Positions 44,649 to 52,962 of a DNA stretch of 64,000 nt are shown in pieces. Made by a program: the position numbers and the translations under genes. Every line of letters starts with the position of its first letter. Positions within the stretch are counted from its first letter, which is position 1. The notes beneath the pieces were generated by a model. It worked only from the letters and a program-made list of their open reading frames with translations. It had not been told where the DNA came from and did no database searches. This DNA is from Verrucomicrobiota bacterium (GTDB taxonomy: Bacteria; Verrucomicrobiota; Verrucomicrobiia; Opitutales; Opitutaceae): the NCBI GenBank assembly GCA_023416735.1, contig JAEZGX010000017.1, positions 62,001-126,000 of the forward strand, read 5' to 3'.

Positions 44649-45764
44649 TCACCGCAGCTTCAGCGTCGCCAAACCCGCGAGCGCACACCCGAGCGACAAC
44701 ACCCAAAACCGCAAGACCACCTTCGTCTCCGGCCAGCCTTTTTTCTGAAAATGATGATGCAGCGGCGCCATCAGAAACACCCGCCGGCCCGCCCCAAAAC
44801 GGCGCTTCGTGTATTTGAACCAGCCAACTTGAATCACCACCGACAACAGCTCCGCGACGAACACGCCGCCCACGATCACCAGCGTAAAGGGCTGATGTAT
44901 CATAAATGCCATGACACCAATCAGCCCGCCCAACGCGAGCGATCCGGTGTCGCCCATGAACACTTCCGCGGGATGCGAGTTATACCATAGGAATGCCATG
45001 CAGCCGCCGATCAGCGCGCCGCAAATCACCGTCAACTCTCCCGTGCCCGGCACGTAGCTCATCAGCAGATACTCCGACAACAGCACGTTCCCCGCGGCAT
45101 ACGCCATGATCCCAAACACCAGCGCCACCGAGATCGTGCAGCCCACCGCCAGCCCATCCAACCCATCCGTCAGGTTGATCGCATTGCTGAATCCGACGAT
45201 CCACAGATAGATCAGCACCAGCAACAGCCACCAGGGCATGTGCGCGATCACCGCCTGCTTGAAAAACGGCACCCACAACTCGCGAATCTTCTGCGCACTC
45301 GCCGGATGCCAGATCAGGATCGCCAACGCGATCACCGTCGCCAGCGACTGCCAGGTGATCTTCTCCCATGACGAAATTCCGTCCCGGTTCTTCTTCACCA
45401 CTTTCAGATAATCGTCGCGCCATCCCGGCACGGTCAGCGCCGCATAAACGAACAGGCTCACAAACACCCAGACATTCGGTAGCGCCCACAAGACCGAACT
45501 GAGAAACACCGCCAGAAAGATGATCAGCCCGCCCATCGTTGGCGTGTGCTTCTTGTCGAAATACGTCGCCCCGAGCGCGCCCGTGCGGTCGTCGATGTAA
45601 CCGTGCCCGAATTTCAACTCGCGAAACTTCGCGATCAATCGCGGCGCAATCACGAAGCCGATGAGCAGCGCCGTCACCGCCGCCAGCAACGTGCGCACCG
45701 TGATATACCGCAGCAGCCGCAACGGTCCGAAATACGCCTCGTAATCTGCCAGATAGGTCAGCAT
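44649..45764 (-). CDS. mraY: Phospho-N-acetylmuramoyl-pentapeptide transferase
   Basis: 371-aa integral membrane enzyme that makes lipid I on undecaprenyl phosphate. It has about ten TM helices. Signature blocks are DKKHTPTMGGLIIF near the N-terminus, NAINLTDGLDGLAVGCT with Asp residues for Mg, and VFMGDTGSLALGGLIGVMAF. The C-terminal MAPLHHHFQKKGWPETKV is also typical. It lies 13 bases after murF and before murD. Confidence 0.96.
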   Translation of the reverse strand: MLTYLADYEAYFGPLRLLRYITVRTLLAAVTALLIGFVIAPRLIAKFRELKFGHGYIDDRTGALGATYFDKKHTPTMGGLIIFLAVFLSSVLWALPNVWVFVSLFVYAALTVPGWRDDYLKVVKKNRDGISSWEKITWQSLATVIALAILIWHPASAQKIRELWVPFFKQAVIAHMPWWLLLVLIYLWIVGFSNAINLTDGLDGLAVGCTISVALVFGIMAYAAGNVLLSEYLLMSYVPGTGELTVICGALIGGCMAFLWYNSHPAEVFMGDTGSLALGGLIGVMAFMIHQPFTLVIVGGVFVAELLSVVIQVGWFKYTKRRFGAGRRVFLMAPLHHHFQKKGWPETKVVLRFWVLSLGCALAGLATLKLR

Positions 45765-45777
45765 CGCACCCGCCCGC

Positions 45778-47169
45778 TTACGCGTGAACCTCCGCTTTTT
45801 CCAAAATCCGTTCCAACGCCCAGCGCCGGCTGCCTTTCACAAACACCGCCCCCTTCCACTCCGTGAATCGCGCCGTCACTTCCGTCACGTCGTTCGCCAC
45901 TTTCACTTGTTCCGGCTTCGCCCCGCCTTCAATCGCGCCGCGCGTCACCGCTTCCGCATGATCCCCGACCGCGCACAATACATCCTCTTCGCGCAACCGC
46001 AGCGAACGCCCGAGCGCGCGATGAAACATCTCCGCCCCCGCCCCCAATTCCTCCATTCCTCCGATCACAAACAACCGCCGCTCCGTCGCCGGCGCCACGT
46101 CGTAAAACGTCTCCAACGCATCCGCCATCGAGGCCGGATTCGCATTGTAACAATCCAAATACAACAGCCGCCCGTTCTCGCGCCGCAGTTCGCCGCGTAA
46201 TTTCGCCGGCTCCCACCGCTGCAGGCGCTCCTGTATCCGTTCTTTGGACACGCCCAGCCACAGCGCCGCGCAAATGGCCAGCGCTGCATTCTGCGCCATC
46301 CCGTCCGTCACCCGGCGAAACGTGAACACCAGCGGCGGCGGCGGCCCATACGCCAGCGCCACCGCCGTCGAATCGCCCCGCTGCGACAGCGTGAAAAACA
46401 CCCGATCCTTCGGCGGCTCCGCCGGACGCAGCACGTCCGCCCGTTCCACCACCATTTGCCGCACGTCGAGTTCGCGAAACGCCGCAAACTCCGCGCACTG
46501 CCGCGGAAAAATCGCCACCCCCGCCGCCTTCACCGCCGCCGGCAATTTCGCCTTCTCCTTCGCCACGCCGTCCAATCCGCCCAACTCCCCCATGTGCGCC
46601 GCCGCTACCAGCGTGATCAGCGCCACATCGGGCTCGATCATCTCCGCCAGCGGCTCCATCTCCCCGGGCCCGCCAATCCCCGCCTCGATCACCGCAAACC
46701 GATGCACCGCCGGATCGAGCCGCGTCAGCGTCAACGGCACCCCGAGATGATTGTTCAAATTCCCTTCCGTCGCCAGCACGCCCGCTTCGTTCCCGCCCAA
46801 CAACAGCGCCAATAAATTCTTCGTCGACGTCTTCCCCGCGCTCCCCGACACGCCGATCACCGGTCCCTTGAACAAACGCCGATACTCTCGCGCAATAGCC
46901 TGAAACGCCTTCAGCGGGTCCGCCACCACCAACTGCGGCAGTCCCAGTTCGCGATCTCCGGCCGCCACGATCGCCGCACTCGCTCCCGCTTCTTCCGCCG
47001 CGCCGAGAAAATCATGCCCGTCGCGCTTCTCCGTTTTGATCGCGACAAACACCTGCCCCGCGCGCAGCTGGCGCGTGTCGATCGTAAACCCTTCCAGCCG
47101 CGCGCGCGGCTCCGCCGTCCATCGTCCCCCGGTCCACGTTGCCAGATCCTGTGGTGAAAACGTCGGCAT
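45778..47169 (-). CDS. murF: UDP-N-acetylmuramoyl-tripeptide--D-alanyl-D-alanine ligase
   Basis: 463-aa Mur ligase that attaches D-Ala-D-Ala to the tripeptide precursor. The N-terminal uridine-binding domain has TIDTRQLRAGQVFVAIK. The ATP loop is VIGVSGSAGKTSTKNLLA. Further blocks are GNLNNHLGVPLTLTR, VIEAGIGGPGEMEPL and LDCYNANPASMADAL. The frame ends in a complete C-terminal domain with FVKGSRRWALERIL. It follows murE by 15 bases. Confidence 0.95.
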   Translation of the reverse strand: MPTFSPQDLATWTGGRWTAEPRARLEGFTIDTRQLRAGQVFVAIKTEKRDGHDFLGAAEEAGASAAIVAAGDRELGLPQLVVADPLKAFQAIAREYRRLFKGPVIGVSGSAGKTSTKNLLALLLGGNEAGVLATEGNLNNHLGVPLTLTRLDPAVHRFAVIEAGIGGPGEMEPLAEMIEPDVALITLVAAAHMGELGGLDGVAKEKAKLPAAVKAAGVAIFPRQCAEFAAFRELDVRQMVVERADVLRPAEPPKDRVFFTLSQRGDSTAVALAYGPPPPLVFTFRRVTDGMAQNAALAICAALWLGVSKERIQERLQRWEPAKLRGELRRENGRLLYLDCYNANPASMADALETFYDVAPATERRLFVIGGMEELGAGAEMFHRALGRSLRLREEDVLCAVGDHAEAVTRGAIEGGAKPEQVKVANDVTEVTARFTEWKGAVFVKGSRRWALERILEKAEVHA

Positions 47170-47184
47170 CCTTCGGGTTCGCCC

Positions 47185-48678
47185 TCATCCGTTCCGCAGC
47201 ATCTTGATCTCGATCAGCTCGCGCACGACCTGCCGGTCGTCGAACGGAATCACCGTGTCCGCGAACTCCTGATAGCTCTCATGGCCTTTCCCCGCGATGA
47301 GCAGCGAATCGCCCGCCTTCAACGCATCCAACGCGAGGCTGATCGCGCGTCGCCGGTCGTCGATCCACGCGATTTTTTCCGGCGCCGCCACGCCCGTCTT
47401 CATGTCGTCGAAAATCTGCGTGAGCGCTTCCCCCCGCGGATTATCCGCCGTCGCGAACGCGAAATCCGCAAACTCCTGCACCGCTTTCACCATCAGCGGA
47501 CGCTTCGTCCGATCGCGGTTTCCGCCACAGCCGAACACCACGAACAACCGTCCCGGCGTGATCGCGCGCAACATCCCGAGCGCATTCCGCAACGCATCGT
47601 CCGTGTGAGCATAATCGACCAGCACGTTGTAAGGCTGACCTTGATCGATCCGCTCCATGCGGCCGGGGACGCCTTTGAACGCCCGCAACCGCGCGAGAAA
47701 CACCACCGGATCGCGCCCGAGACCCCACGCGGTCGCAATCGCCGCGAGCAAATTGCTCACGTTGTAACGCCCGATCAGCGGCGATTCGATTTCCATCGTG
47801 CCGCCGGGCCACACCAGCCGGAAGGTCGCATTCGTGAAATTCAACTTCACGTTCTCCGCCCGCACGTCCGCGTCCGCGCTTTCGCCAAAGGTCACCAGTT
47901 TCGGCACCCGGCCATCCGCCCGGATCTGCTCCGCCAACTGCACGCCATACGGATCGTCGAGGTTCACCACCGCCACTTTCGGCGGCGTGCCGCTCGCGCC
48001 GGAAAACAGCCGCGCTTTCACCCCGAAATACGCGTCCAGGGTCTTGTGATAATCCAGATGGTCGCGTGTCAGGTTTGTGAATACCGCCGCGCCGAACTGC
48101 AATCCGAGCACGCGTTGCTGATCGATGCCGTGCGAGCTCACTTCCATCACCGCCTGCCGGCAACCCGCGTCGCGCATCTGCGCCATCATGCCATAAATAT
48201 CCAACGACTCCGGCGTCGTCCGATACGCCGGCACCGTGCGGGCGCCGAGGTCGTAGTTGATCGTCCCGATCAAGCCCACGCGTTGATCGCCGTTGAGCAA
48301 ATGCTTCAACAGATGCGTGACCGTCGTCTTCCCATTCGTGCCGGTCACGCCGATCACGGTCATCTCGCGATCCGGGAACTTGTAATAACGCTGCGCCACC
48401 CGCGCCAGGGTCGCGCGCGCATCGGGCACTTGGATAAACGTCACTTTCGCCGGGGGTAGCGCCGGCATCTTCTGCGTCACGATCGCCACCGCCCCGCGAT
48501 TCACCGCTTCGTCGATGAAGGTCGCACCATCCGCGCGCAACCCGGGGAGCGCGAAGAACAACGTTCCCGGCACGACGCGCCGGCTGTCGAGCACGAGGCC
48601 GGAAATCGGCCGGTCGAGGCTTCCTTTGACGGCAGTGATTTCCTCATCGCCAAAGTAGTCGGAAAGTTTCGGGGCCAT
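47185..48678 (-). CDS. murE: UDP-N-acetylmuramoyl-tripeptide synthetase
   Basis: 497-aa Mur ligase adding the third stem-peptide residue. The ATG at 48678 (APKLSDYFGDEE) gives the expected N-terminus. An in-frame GTG at 48786 overlaps the ftsI stop as GTGA and would add 36 Arg-rich residues, so the start is uncertain. The ATP loop is VIGVTGTNGKTTVTHLLKH; the diaminopimelate-selecting motif DNPR is present in TADNPRGEALTQIF. Peptidoglycan of the A1-gamma, meso-DAP type is therefore expected, as in most Gram-negatives. GKGHESYQEF closes the C-terminal domain. Confidence 0.93.
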   Translation of the reverse strand: MAPKLSDYFGDEEITAVKGSLDRPISGLVLDSRRVVPGTLFFALPGLRADGATFIDEAVNRGAVAIVTQKMPALPPAKVTFIQVPDARATLARVAQRYYKFPDREMTVIGVTGTNGKTTVTHLLKHLLNGDQRVGLIGTINYDLGARTVPAYRTTPESLDIYGMMAQMRDAGCRQAVMEVSSHGIDQQRVLGLQFGAAVFTNLTRDHLDYHKTLDAYFGVKARLFSGASGTPPKVAVVNLDDPYGVQLAEQIRADGRVPKLVTFGESADADVRAENVKLNFTNATFRLVWPGGTMEIESPLIGRYNVSNLLAAIATAWGLGRDPVVFLARLRAFKGVPGRMERIDQGQPYNVLVDYAHTDDALRNALGMLRAITPGRLFVVFGCGGNRDRTKRPLMVKAVQEFADFAFATADNPRGEALTQIFDDMKTGVAAPEKIAWIDDRRRAISLALDALKAGDSLLIAGKGHESYQEFADTVIPFDDRQVVRELIEIKMLRNG

Positions 48679-48782
48679 TTTAAAGACGCGGTTGCGAACA
48701 AGCTTCTCCTCACGCGTGCGACGCAGCGCCGGGCGGGGCGCGAAGGCGTGAATCAAAGGATAATTTTGTGAAAGATAACCGA

Positions 48783-50693
48783 TCACCGGTGGACTCCTCC
48801 CATGACGATGTTGCTGCCGCCCGCTTCATACACGGGCTTGATGTCGAGATATTGAATGAGTTGTTCACCGATGCGCTTGAACGATGGCGCCGCCACCAAC
48901 CCACCTGAGGCGTAGCGCCCCTTCAGCGGGTCAGCATCGTCGATGATCACCGAGATCGCAACCTGCGGACGGCTCGCCGGGAAAAACCCGACGAACGACG
49001 CCACGTGATGCTGGCTCGAATAGCGCCCATCGATGATCTTCTGCGTCGAGCCCGTCTTGCCCGCGACTTCGTAGTTCGGAATCGCCGCCGCCTTGCCCGT
49101 GCCGTCCACCGGCACGCCTTGCAGGTATTTGCGCATCGTGCGCGCCGCCGTCTCGGAAATCACCCGGCTCTTCACCGCCGGCCCGTAACGATAAACGGTT
49201 TCTCCTTTCGCGTCGCGAATCTCCCGAATCACCTGCGGCCGCAGCAACATGCCATCGCTCGCGATCACGCTCATCGCCATGTGCATCTGCAACGGCGTCG
49301 CCGCGATCGCATGACCGATCGGCATGCGCGTGATCGTCAGCCCGTCCCACCCGCGCGTGCCGGGTGCCGCCATCATGCCGTTCTCCTCGGCGCCGCTCGG
49401 GAAACCCGTCACTTGGCCGAATCCAAAGGCCCGCGCGTATTCGTAAAACCGATCCTGCCCCACCAACAACGCGAGTTGCACCGCCCCGCGATTACTCGAT
49501 TTGGCTACGATCTCCGCCACCGTCAGGGGGTGGTCAAAACGATGATCTTCGCCGGGCAACCGCCGCGACCGTCCGAGATAATCGACATGCGTGATGCTGC
49601 AGTCGAAACGCATTCCCGGCTTGATCATCTTCTCGTTCTCCGCGGCCGCGGCCGCTACGATCTTGAACACCGAACCGGGCTCGTAGATGTCCGTGATCGC
49701 CACATTGCGCATCACATGGGCTTCGCTCTTCGGGATCTTGTTGTAAGCGTTGAGATCGAAGGTCGGATAGTTGCCGAGCCCGAGAATGAAGCCGGTCTGC
49801 GGATCGCTCACGATGATCGTCGCTTTCTGCGGCGCATACGTGGCCGCGATGTAGGCCAGCTCCTGCTCCACGATGTGCTGGATCGTCGCATCGATCGAAA
49901 GCGTCACCGAATACCCGTCCGACGCCGGCACCTCGCGCGTGCGAAACTGCGCGACTTCCCGCCCCTTGCCGTCGCGCTCGCCTTCGCGCCAGCCATCGCG
50001 GCCGCGAAGATAAAAATCCGCGTAGTTCTCGATCCCGAATGCCGGCACCCCTTCCTTGTTCACGAAGCCGACGATATGCGCCGCGAGCGTCTTGTGCGGA
50101 TACGCGCGACGATACACGCGCGTGCCATACACGCCCTTGACTCCGAGCGCCTCGATCTTGGCGTAAGTCGTTTCCGTGATCTCGTCGCGTAACTTCGCCC
50201 AGCGGATCAGGCGTTCGCCATTGTCCGCCACGGCGTCGTCCAGATCCGCGTTTTCTTCGTCAGCGCTTCCCGCGTCACCCGCATTGAACCCGGCAAATCG
50301 TGGCTGTGCGCCGCTTGCCCCAGCGGTTGGCGTCTTTTTCACCGGACGCGTTTTCGTCCGGAAAATACGACTCATCTCGTCGAGCGGCATGCCAATGATC
50401 CGAGCGAGCTCGGGCCATTTCTGCTCGTCTTCCGGACGCAACACCTGCGGATCGACCTGCAACACCAGCATCGAACGGCTGGTCGCCAAAATACTTCCGT
50501 TGCGATCCAGAATGTCGCCGCGCCGCGCTTTCTCGATGTCGATCCGCCAGCGCGCCTTCTCGATTCCCGCGACCAACGTCTCCCGATCGATCACGTGCAA
50601 CTGCACCAAACGCGCGCCCACACCGCCGAAGCAGGCGATGATTCCCACCGCAAGGAGGACGAGGCGGTAGTTGGAGGCGAAGCCGCGTGACAT
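48783..50693 (-). CDS. ftsI: Septal peptidoglycan transpeptidase (PBP3/FtsI)
   Basis: 636-aa class B penicillin-binding protein. A short cytoplasmic end and TM helix (~9-30) precede the pedestal domain with RGDILDRNGSILATS. The transpeptidase domain carries S341-VFK344, S399-SN401 and KTG at 546-548, so all three active-site motifs are intact. An extra low-complexity, acidic segment lies around residues 112-162 of the pedestal. A C-terminal block (ISVIIDDADPLKGRYASGG) ends the fold; there is no PASTA domain. It sits between ftsL and murE. Confidence 0.95.
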   Translation of the reverse strand: MSRGFASNYRLVLLAVGIIACFGGVGARLVQLHVIDRETLVAGIEKARWRIDIEKARRGDILDRNGSILATSRSMLVLQVDPQVLRPEDEQKWPELARIIGMPLDEMSRIFRTKTRPVKKTPTAGASGAQPRFAGFNAGDAGSADEENADLDDAVADNGERLIRWAKLRDEITETTYAKIEALGVKGVYGTRVYRRAYPHKTLAAHIVGFVNKEGVPAFGIENYADFYLRGRDGWREGERDGKGREVAQFRTREVPASDGYSVTLSIDATIQHIVEQELAYIAATYAPQKATIIVSDPQTGFILGLGNYPTFDLNAYNKIPKSEAHVMRNVAITDIYEPGSVFKIVAAAAAENEKMIKPGMRFDCSITHVDYLGRSRRLPGEDHRFDHPLTVAEIVAKSSNRGAVQLALLVGQDRFYEYARAFGFGQVTGFPSGAEENGMMAAPGTRGWDGLTITRMPIGHAIAATPLQMHMAMSVIASDGMLLRPQVIREIRDAKGETVYRYGPAVKSRVISETAARTMRKYLQGVPVDGTGKAAAIPNYEVAGKTGSTQKIIDGRYSSQHHVASFVGFFPASRPQVAISVIIDDADPLKGRYASGGLVAAPSFKRIGEQLIQYLDIKPVYEAGGSNIVMGGVHR

Positions 50694-50701
50694 GGCACCA
50701 T

Positions 50702-51097
50702 TCAGCGTCGCGCGAGCGGCAGATAAACGGCGGCCGTCTCCGGCGCCGTATCACCAAACAGTCCCGCGTTTCGTTTCGCGGCGAGCCGCATGACCGGATC
50801 CTCGCCCAATCGCACAATTTGGCCGTGATTGGGCGCGACCAAACCAAGATTCCACTCGGCATTGCGGCGCAGCAACACGCGCGTGTCGCGTTCCGTTTCC
50901 GCCGCCGTGATCGTCTCCGCCAGATGCCGCTCGACCATCGCGATCCGCGCGTCGAGTTGCTTGTTGGAGTTGGCTGTAACCGAAATCTGGTGACGCATCC
51001 AGACGGTCCCGAGACCGATCGAGCCGCTGAATCCGATCATCACCAGTGTATAGACCAGGAGCTGGTTCACGAATCCGTGGTTGGAAGAGAAGTTCAT
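50702..51097 (-). CDS. ftsL: FtsL-like cell division protein
   Basis: 131-aa bitopic protein. One TM helix (~12-33) is followed by a predicted coiled coil with heptad-like spacing (SNKQLDARIAMVERHLAETI), then a C-terminal tail. FtsL is poorly conserved in sequence, so the name rests on position between rsmH and ftsI, on size and on topology. It starts 33 bases after rsmH and ends 8 bases before ftsI. The coiled coil would pair with FtsB and recruit FtsQ. Confidence 0.75.
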   Translation of the reverse strand: MNFSSNHGFVNQLLVYTLVMIGFSGSIGLGTVWMRHQISVTANSNKQLDARIAMVERHLAETITAAETERDTRVLLRRNAEWNLGLVAPNHGQIVRLGEDPVMRLAAKRNAGLFGDTAPETAAVYLPLARR

Positions 51098-51130
51098 CGC
51101 GCGTGGGGAAAAAATGGTTTCAGGCGCGGC

Positions 51131-52051
51131 TCAGAGCTTTCGCATCGCCCGCAATTTCGCCGACCGGCTGCGCGGGTTCGCCACGATCTCGTCCTCCGCC
51201 GGCGTGATCGGCTTGCGCGTCAGCGGCTCCGCCCGTTTCACGCGCAGGTCCTGCGGCAACCCATCATTCGCGCTCTCCGGCTGACCGCACATGCGCCGGA
51301 AAAACTGCTTCACCGGCCGATCCTCCAACGAGTGGAAGCTGATCGCGCACATCACCCCGCCCGTCGCGAGCTTCGCAAACGCGGCCGGCAGCGCCCGCTC
51401 GATCGCGCCGATCTCGTCGTTCACCGCGATGCGAATGCCCTGAAACGCCCGCGTCGCCGGATGAATTTTCGATGCATGCCGGTCTCGCGCCGGGATCGCC
51501 GCCGCAATCACCTCCGCCAACGAAGCCGTCCGGCCGAGCGACCCCGTCGCACGCGCCGCCATCAGCGCGCGCACCACGCGACGCCAGTTTTGCTCTTCGC
51601 CGAAATCGCGCACCGCTCGCACGAGCATCTCTTCCGTTGCCGTCTCCAGCCACTTGCTCGCCGGCACGCCGCTGCGCGGATCCATCCGCATGTCCGCCGG
51701 CGCATCGTGGCGGAACGAGAACCCACGCTCCGCCTCGTCGAGTTGAAATGACGAAACGCCCAAATCGAACAGCACGCCGTCAAATCCTTCGTGCGCGATC
51801 TCCGCCAGCCGCCCGAAGTCGCGATCGATCAATTCAAACCGCTCGCCGAACTCCGCGCGCAATCCCTCGGCCCGCGTCTGCGCCGCCGGATCGCGATCAA
51901 GCGCGACCACGCTCACTCCGTCCGCCGCTTCCAAAATCGCCCGCGTGTGACCGCCTCCGCCAAACGTGCAATCGAGATACCGTCCGCCCGCTCGTGGCGC
52001 GAGCAGCGTCAGCACCTCGCGCAACATCACGGGTTGATGGCCGGGTGTCAT
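51131..52051 (-). CDS. rsmH: 16S rRNA (cytosine1402-N4)-methyltransferase
   Basis: 306-aa SAM-dependent methyltransferase, formerly MraW. The ATG at 52051 (TPGHQPVMLREVLTLLAP) gives the standard N-terminus; the longer frame upstream runs antisense through mraZ and is not supported. SAM binding is in YLDCTFGGGGHTRAIL, and LFDLGVSSFQLDEAERGFSF is the next conserved block. PATRAFQGIRIAVNDE and CAISFHSLEDRPVKQFF are RsmH signatures. It modifies C1402 in the ribosomal P site. Confidence 0.96.
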   Translation of the reverse strand: MTPGHQPVMLREVLTLLAPRAGGRYLDCTFGGGGHTRAILEAADGVSVVALDRDPAAQTRAEGLRAEFGERFELIDRDFGRLAEIAHEGFDGVLFDLGVSSFQLDEAERGFSFRHDAPADMRMDPRSGVPASKWLETATEEMLVRAVRDFGEEQNWRRVVRALMAARATGSLGRTASLAEVIAAAIPARDRHASKIHPATRAFQGIRIAVNDEIGAIERALPAAFAKLATGGVMCAISFHSLEDRPVKQFFRRMCGQPESANDGLPQDLRVKRAEPLTRKPITPAEDEIVANPRSRSAKLRAMRKL

Positions 52052-52067
52052 GGTCGGCAGCAGGTTC

Positions 52068-52274
52068 TCAACGCACGCGCTCATCAGCGTCCTTGCGCAC
52101 GATCGCCTTCTTCTTCGCGACCAACCGCAGCACGAGGCTGTCGCGAACCCTGGGACTTGCCGACGCTTCCGCACCGCGCTGAACGCCGGAGCCGGCCGGA
52201 AAGACGCGCTCAACCGCAAACGACACGGGCGTCCGTGTCGGCAGAGACGTTTTGGTTTTAGCGGAACGTCCCAT
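52068..52274 (-). CDS. Small basic protein of unknown function between mraZ and rsmH
   Basis: 68-aa candidate with a Ser/Thr/Lys-rich first half and a basic second half (LVLRLVAKKKAIVRKDADER). Its ATG comes one base after the mraZ stop codon and its own stop is 16 bases before rsmH. That tight, collinear spacing is strong evidence for a real gene. No TM segment, signal or known motif is visible. I do not recognise a family. The usual mraZ-rsmH junction has no gene here, so it may be a lineage-specific insertion. Confidence 0.65.
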   Translation of the reverse strand: MGRSAKTKTSLPTRTPVSFAVERVFPAGSGVQRGAEASASPRVRDSLVLRLVAKKKAIVRKDADERVR

Positions 52275-52275
52275 T

Positions 52276-52728
52276 TTAGATTCCCATCCGGCGCATGATG
52301 TCGCCGAAGTTTTCGCCCGCCGTCCGGGCTTCGACCTTCGCCCAACGCTCGGGCGAGTAGATGTTGAACTTCGTCAGCGAACCGACGAGCACCGCGTCCT
52401 TGCCCAGGCCCGCGTGATTCCGCAGCGCCTCCTCGAGGCCCATGCGGCCCGACTTGTCGAACCAGAGCTGCTGCGTCTGCGCAAAGAAACGCGCTGCAAA
52501 ATCCTGGCCGGCCCCGTCGCTCAGCGCCACTTGGGCGATCTTCGCGCGCAACTTCTCCACCTCGTCCGGCGGCAACACCGCCACATATCCGTCCGGATGC
52601 GGGGTCGCCAAAAACACATCGTCTTCTCCGTGCGCATAGCGCCACGCCGACGGAATCGTGAGCCGAAACTTGTCGTCGAGAGTGTGCCTGAAAAGGCCCG
52701 TGTAGAGACTTTTGCCGGGTTGCGCCAT
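52276..52728 (-). CDS. mraZ: Transcriptional regulator MraZ
   Basis: 150-aa DNA-binding protein, the first gene of the dcw cluster. I chose the ATG at 52728 (AQPGKSLYTGLFRHTLDDK); an ATG 36 bases upstream would add unsupported residues. Two AbrB-like MraZ domains are visible: the first with HTLDDKFRLTIPSAWR, the second beginning at QQLWFDKSGRMGLEEALR. E. coli MraZ represses the dcw operon from its own promoter, so autoregulation is expected. A GGAGG lies 13 bases before the ATG. Confidence 0.93.
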   Translation of the reverse strand: MAQPGKSLYTGLFRHTLDDKFRLTIPSAWRYAHGEDDVFLATPHPDGYVAVLPPDEVEKLRAKIAQVALSDGAGQDFAARFFAQTQQLWFDKSGRMGLEEALRNHAGLGKDAVLVGSLTKFNIYSPERWAKVEARTAGENFGDIMRRMGI

Positions 52729-52762
52729 GTGCCGGGGCAATCCTCCTGCCCCAAAGTGCTGC

Positions 52763-52793
52763 AATATGTCCCATTTTGGCCCCCAACCGTCAA
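52763..52793 (-). promoter_or_regulatory. Candidate dcw promoter upstream of mraZ
   Basis: On the minus strand TTGACG (52788-52793) precedes CATATT (52763-52768) with a 19-base spacer, giving a plausible start of transcription ~30 bases before the mraZ ATG. A second TTGACT overlaps at 52793-52798. TGGGG/TGGGA-like words at 52748-52785 could be MraZ sites, but their spacing (12 and 20) does not match the 10-base repeats known in E. coli. Confidence 0.45.
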
Positions 52794-52962
52794 GTCAAGA
52801 GCCGGCAAATCCAGGGATTTGTTATTCACAAACCGTCATTTGGGCGCACCCATGCCCGAGGCAGCCCCGGCTCCCGCCGGACTTCCCACACACGCACCCT
52901 CCCAGCCTGCTTGCGATTGGCCGAGCGCTAAGCGCTCACACGCGCCACTGCACCATCCCGCG

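Noticed and set aside
52748..52785. Canonical MraZ-binding box (TGGG repeats every 10 bases)
   Set aside because: Three TGGG words are present, but spacings of 12 and 20 do not fit the known arrangement, so they are mentioned only as possible sites.
51131..52786. 551-aa rsmH with a long N-terminal extension
   Set aside because: The extension is an alternative frame of mraZ and the 68-aa gene. TPGHQPVML at 52051 is the family's usual start.
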